From an uncultured Bacilli bacterium (GTDB lineage: Bacteria; Bacillota_I; Bacilli_A; RF39; UBA660), in NCBI GenBank assembly GCA_944332715.1, contig CALVKN010000006.1:1-50801 (forward strand): a stretch of 50,801 nucleotides of DNA, read 5' to 3'. A program made the position numbers and the translations under genes. This document shows, piece after piece, positions 49,873-50,801 of this stretch. Position 1 is the first letter of the stretch. Each line of letters opens with the position of its first letter. Under the pieces are notes generated by a model, which was given only the letters and a program-made list of their open reading frames with translations, searched no databases and was not told the origin of the DNA.

Positions 49873-50617
49873 GAGTGTCACCTACTAAAGCGAAGAATGC
49901 ATCGCGAAGATTTGTGGTTTTTGTTTCTTTCTTTATTTGTTCTGGAGTACCAGTAGCAATAATTTTACCCTTATTTATCATGATAATCATATCACAGATA
50001 TTTTCCGCTTCTTCCATATAATGTGTTGAATAAAGAATGGTTTTTCCTTTTTCTTTTTCCCTCTTAATAAAGTTTAAGATTATTTGACTAGTTATAATAT
50101 CTAGACCACTAGTTGCTTCATCCAAGATGTAGTACTTTGGATTATGAACTAGACATCTAGCGATGTTTACTCGTTGTGTTTGCCCGGTTGATAGTTTTTC
50201 GATTCTGTTGTATAAAAATGAATTCATATTAAGTATTTTGCTAATTTCTTTAATTCTGGTATCGATTTCATTAGATGGGACATCGTAGATTTCAGCGCAC
50301 ATTTTAAGTAGTTCGTATGGTGAAATAGTGCCATAGATTTTAGTGTTGCCTGATAGATAAGCAATCATCTTTTTGATATCGGTTTCATTTTTTTCATAAG
50401 TTAGGTCATCAATGGTAATACTTCCGTTGTTTGGCATCATTATTCCTGCAATCATGCGAAGTAGAGTTGTTTTGCCGGCGCCATTGGGACCAAGGATACC
50501 TAGAATTTCTCCTTCTTTAACATCGAACGTTAAATCATTTACAGCAGTAAATTCAAAACGTTCTTTTTTCTTATTGGTTTTAATAAATTTTTTGGTTACA
50601 TTTTTAATAGTTATCAT
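49865..50617 (-). CDS. ABC transporter ATP-binding protein, NatA-like
   Basis: A 250-aa ABC ATPase with Walker A GPNGAGKTT (43-51), signature LSTGQTQRVNIARCL, Walker B YYILDEATSGLD and the H-loop STHYMEEAE. C-terminal motif GKIIATGTPEQIKKE. It powers the permease encoded immediately downstream; first gene of the operon. The ATG follows AAGGAGG. Confidence 0.95.
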   Translation of the reverse strand: MITIKNVTKKFIKTNKKKERFEFTAVNDLTFDVKEGEILGILGPNGAGKTTLLRMIAGIMMPNNGSITIDDLTYEKNETDIKKMIAYLSGNTKIYGTISPYELLKMCAEIYDVPSNEIDTRIKEISKILNMNSFLYNRIEKLSTGQTQRVNIARCLVHNPKYYILDEATSGLDIITSQIILNFIKREKEKGKTILYSTHYMEEAENICDMIIMINKGKIIATGTPEQIKKETKTTNLRDAFFALVGDTHE

Positions 50618-50632
50618 AAGTCCTCCTTCACA

Positions 50633-50661
50633 ATTATATTATAATGACAATATTATGTAAA
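50633..50661 (-). promoter_or_regulatory. Promoter of the NatAB-like operon
   Basis: Minus strand TTTACA, 17-bp spacer, TATAAT. Confidence 0.7.
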
Positions 50662-50698
50662 TAAAAAATGGATAATTGCTATTTAATATTAAAATTTA

Positions 50699-50731
50699 TG
50701 GTACAATTATTATGATAAGGAGGCTAGTCTG
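50699..50731 (+). promoter_or_regulatory. Plus-strand extended -10 and strong ribosome site without a visible gene
   Basis: TGGTACAAT followed by AAGGAGG at 50717-50723. No ATG, GTG or TTG follows at suitable distance; a CTG at 50729 would open only nine codons. The remaining bases to the window end hold nothing I can support. Confidence 0.35.
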
Positions 50732-50801
50732 AAAACAAAAAATAAATTTATTTTATAAAATTAAACAAAAAGGGCAGACTTCCCCTTACCCCAAAGAAAG
50801 T

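Noticed and set aside
50412-50660. Plus-strand reading frame opposite the NatA-like ATPase
   Set aside because: It is a shadow of the conserved Walker A region of the minus-strand gene.
1-50801. Mycoplasma-type genetic code (TGA read as Trp)
   Set aside because: Many genes end naturally at TGA (for example truA), their lengths fit the families, and the only tRNA-Trp has a CCA anticodon.
1-50801. CRISPR array
   Set aside because: No series of identical 25-40-base repeats with regular spacers was seen, and there are no cas genes. The only clear tandem repeats are LysM codons.

Overview
The window is AT-rich chromosomal DNA from a low-GC, Gram-positive-type bacterium. TGA is read as stop (for example truA ends in TGA), and the only tRNA is a CCA-anticodon tRNA-Trp, so the genetic code is standard. 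The order yvcK-whiA and (ecfA-like)x2-truA...rplM-rpsI, dense intrinsic terminators, strong AGGAGG-type ribosome sites and peptidoglycan genes (dapF, amidases, a SleB-type hydrolase) point to a Bacillota, most likely an uncultured gut-type lineage of class Bacilli with a small genome. The lineage is an inference; no rRNA or other marker was available.

1-12.2 kb is mostly housekeeping: an Rpn-type nuclease/transposase ORF, yvcK-whiA-nrdG, two decayed ECF-transporter ATPases still sitting in front of truA, an L13 leader with rplM-rpsI, a structured putative small RNA, an AbiE-type toxin-antitoxin pair, an rRNA-type methyltransferase, a RluA pseudouridine synthase and an HD hydrolase. 12.2-18.5 kb holds a secreted CwlD-like amidase, an isochorismatase-like hydrolase, an Abi_2/HEPN defence protein, HtrA, RDD, YbaK, a CFI-box protein, an anchored nuclease and a GNAT acetyltransferase.

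18.5-31.2 kb is the main accessory region. A LysM-type N-acetylmuramoyl-L-alanine amidase gene is cut by an 8,886-bp serine-recombinase element between two GGTG copies. The element carries an XRE regulator, two m5C methyltransferases, a McrB-like NTPase and a McrC-like nuclease: a LlaJI/BsuMI-like restriction-modification system. Joining the two sides at GGTG restores a roughly 447-codon amidase with five LysM repeats. Downstream lie a self-contained Fic gene with a palindromic operator inside its promoter, a putative ART-like gene, and a second displaced, internally deleted amidase tail that begins at another GGTG. The site therefore looks like a repeatedly used integration hotspot.

32.4-43.8 kb, after tRNA-Trp, is a compact type IV secretion operon (VirB2-, VirB6-, PrgI/VirB3-, VirB4- in two genes, multidomain wall hydrolase, VirB8/TcpC-like, VirD4) with no relaxase or integrase in view. 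43.8-50.8 kb returns to ordinary chromosome: a rhodanese-like protein, a VTT/DedA membrane protein, an unknown GGLWA protein, MscS, dapF, an AAA/DUF4143 ATPase behind a perfect 22-bp inverted repeat, and a NatAB-type ABC exporter.
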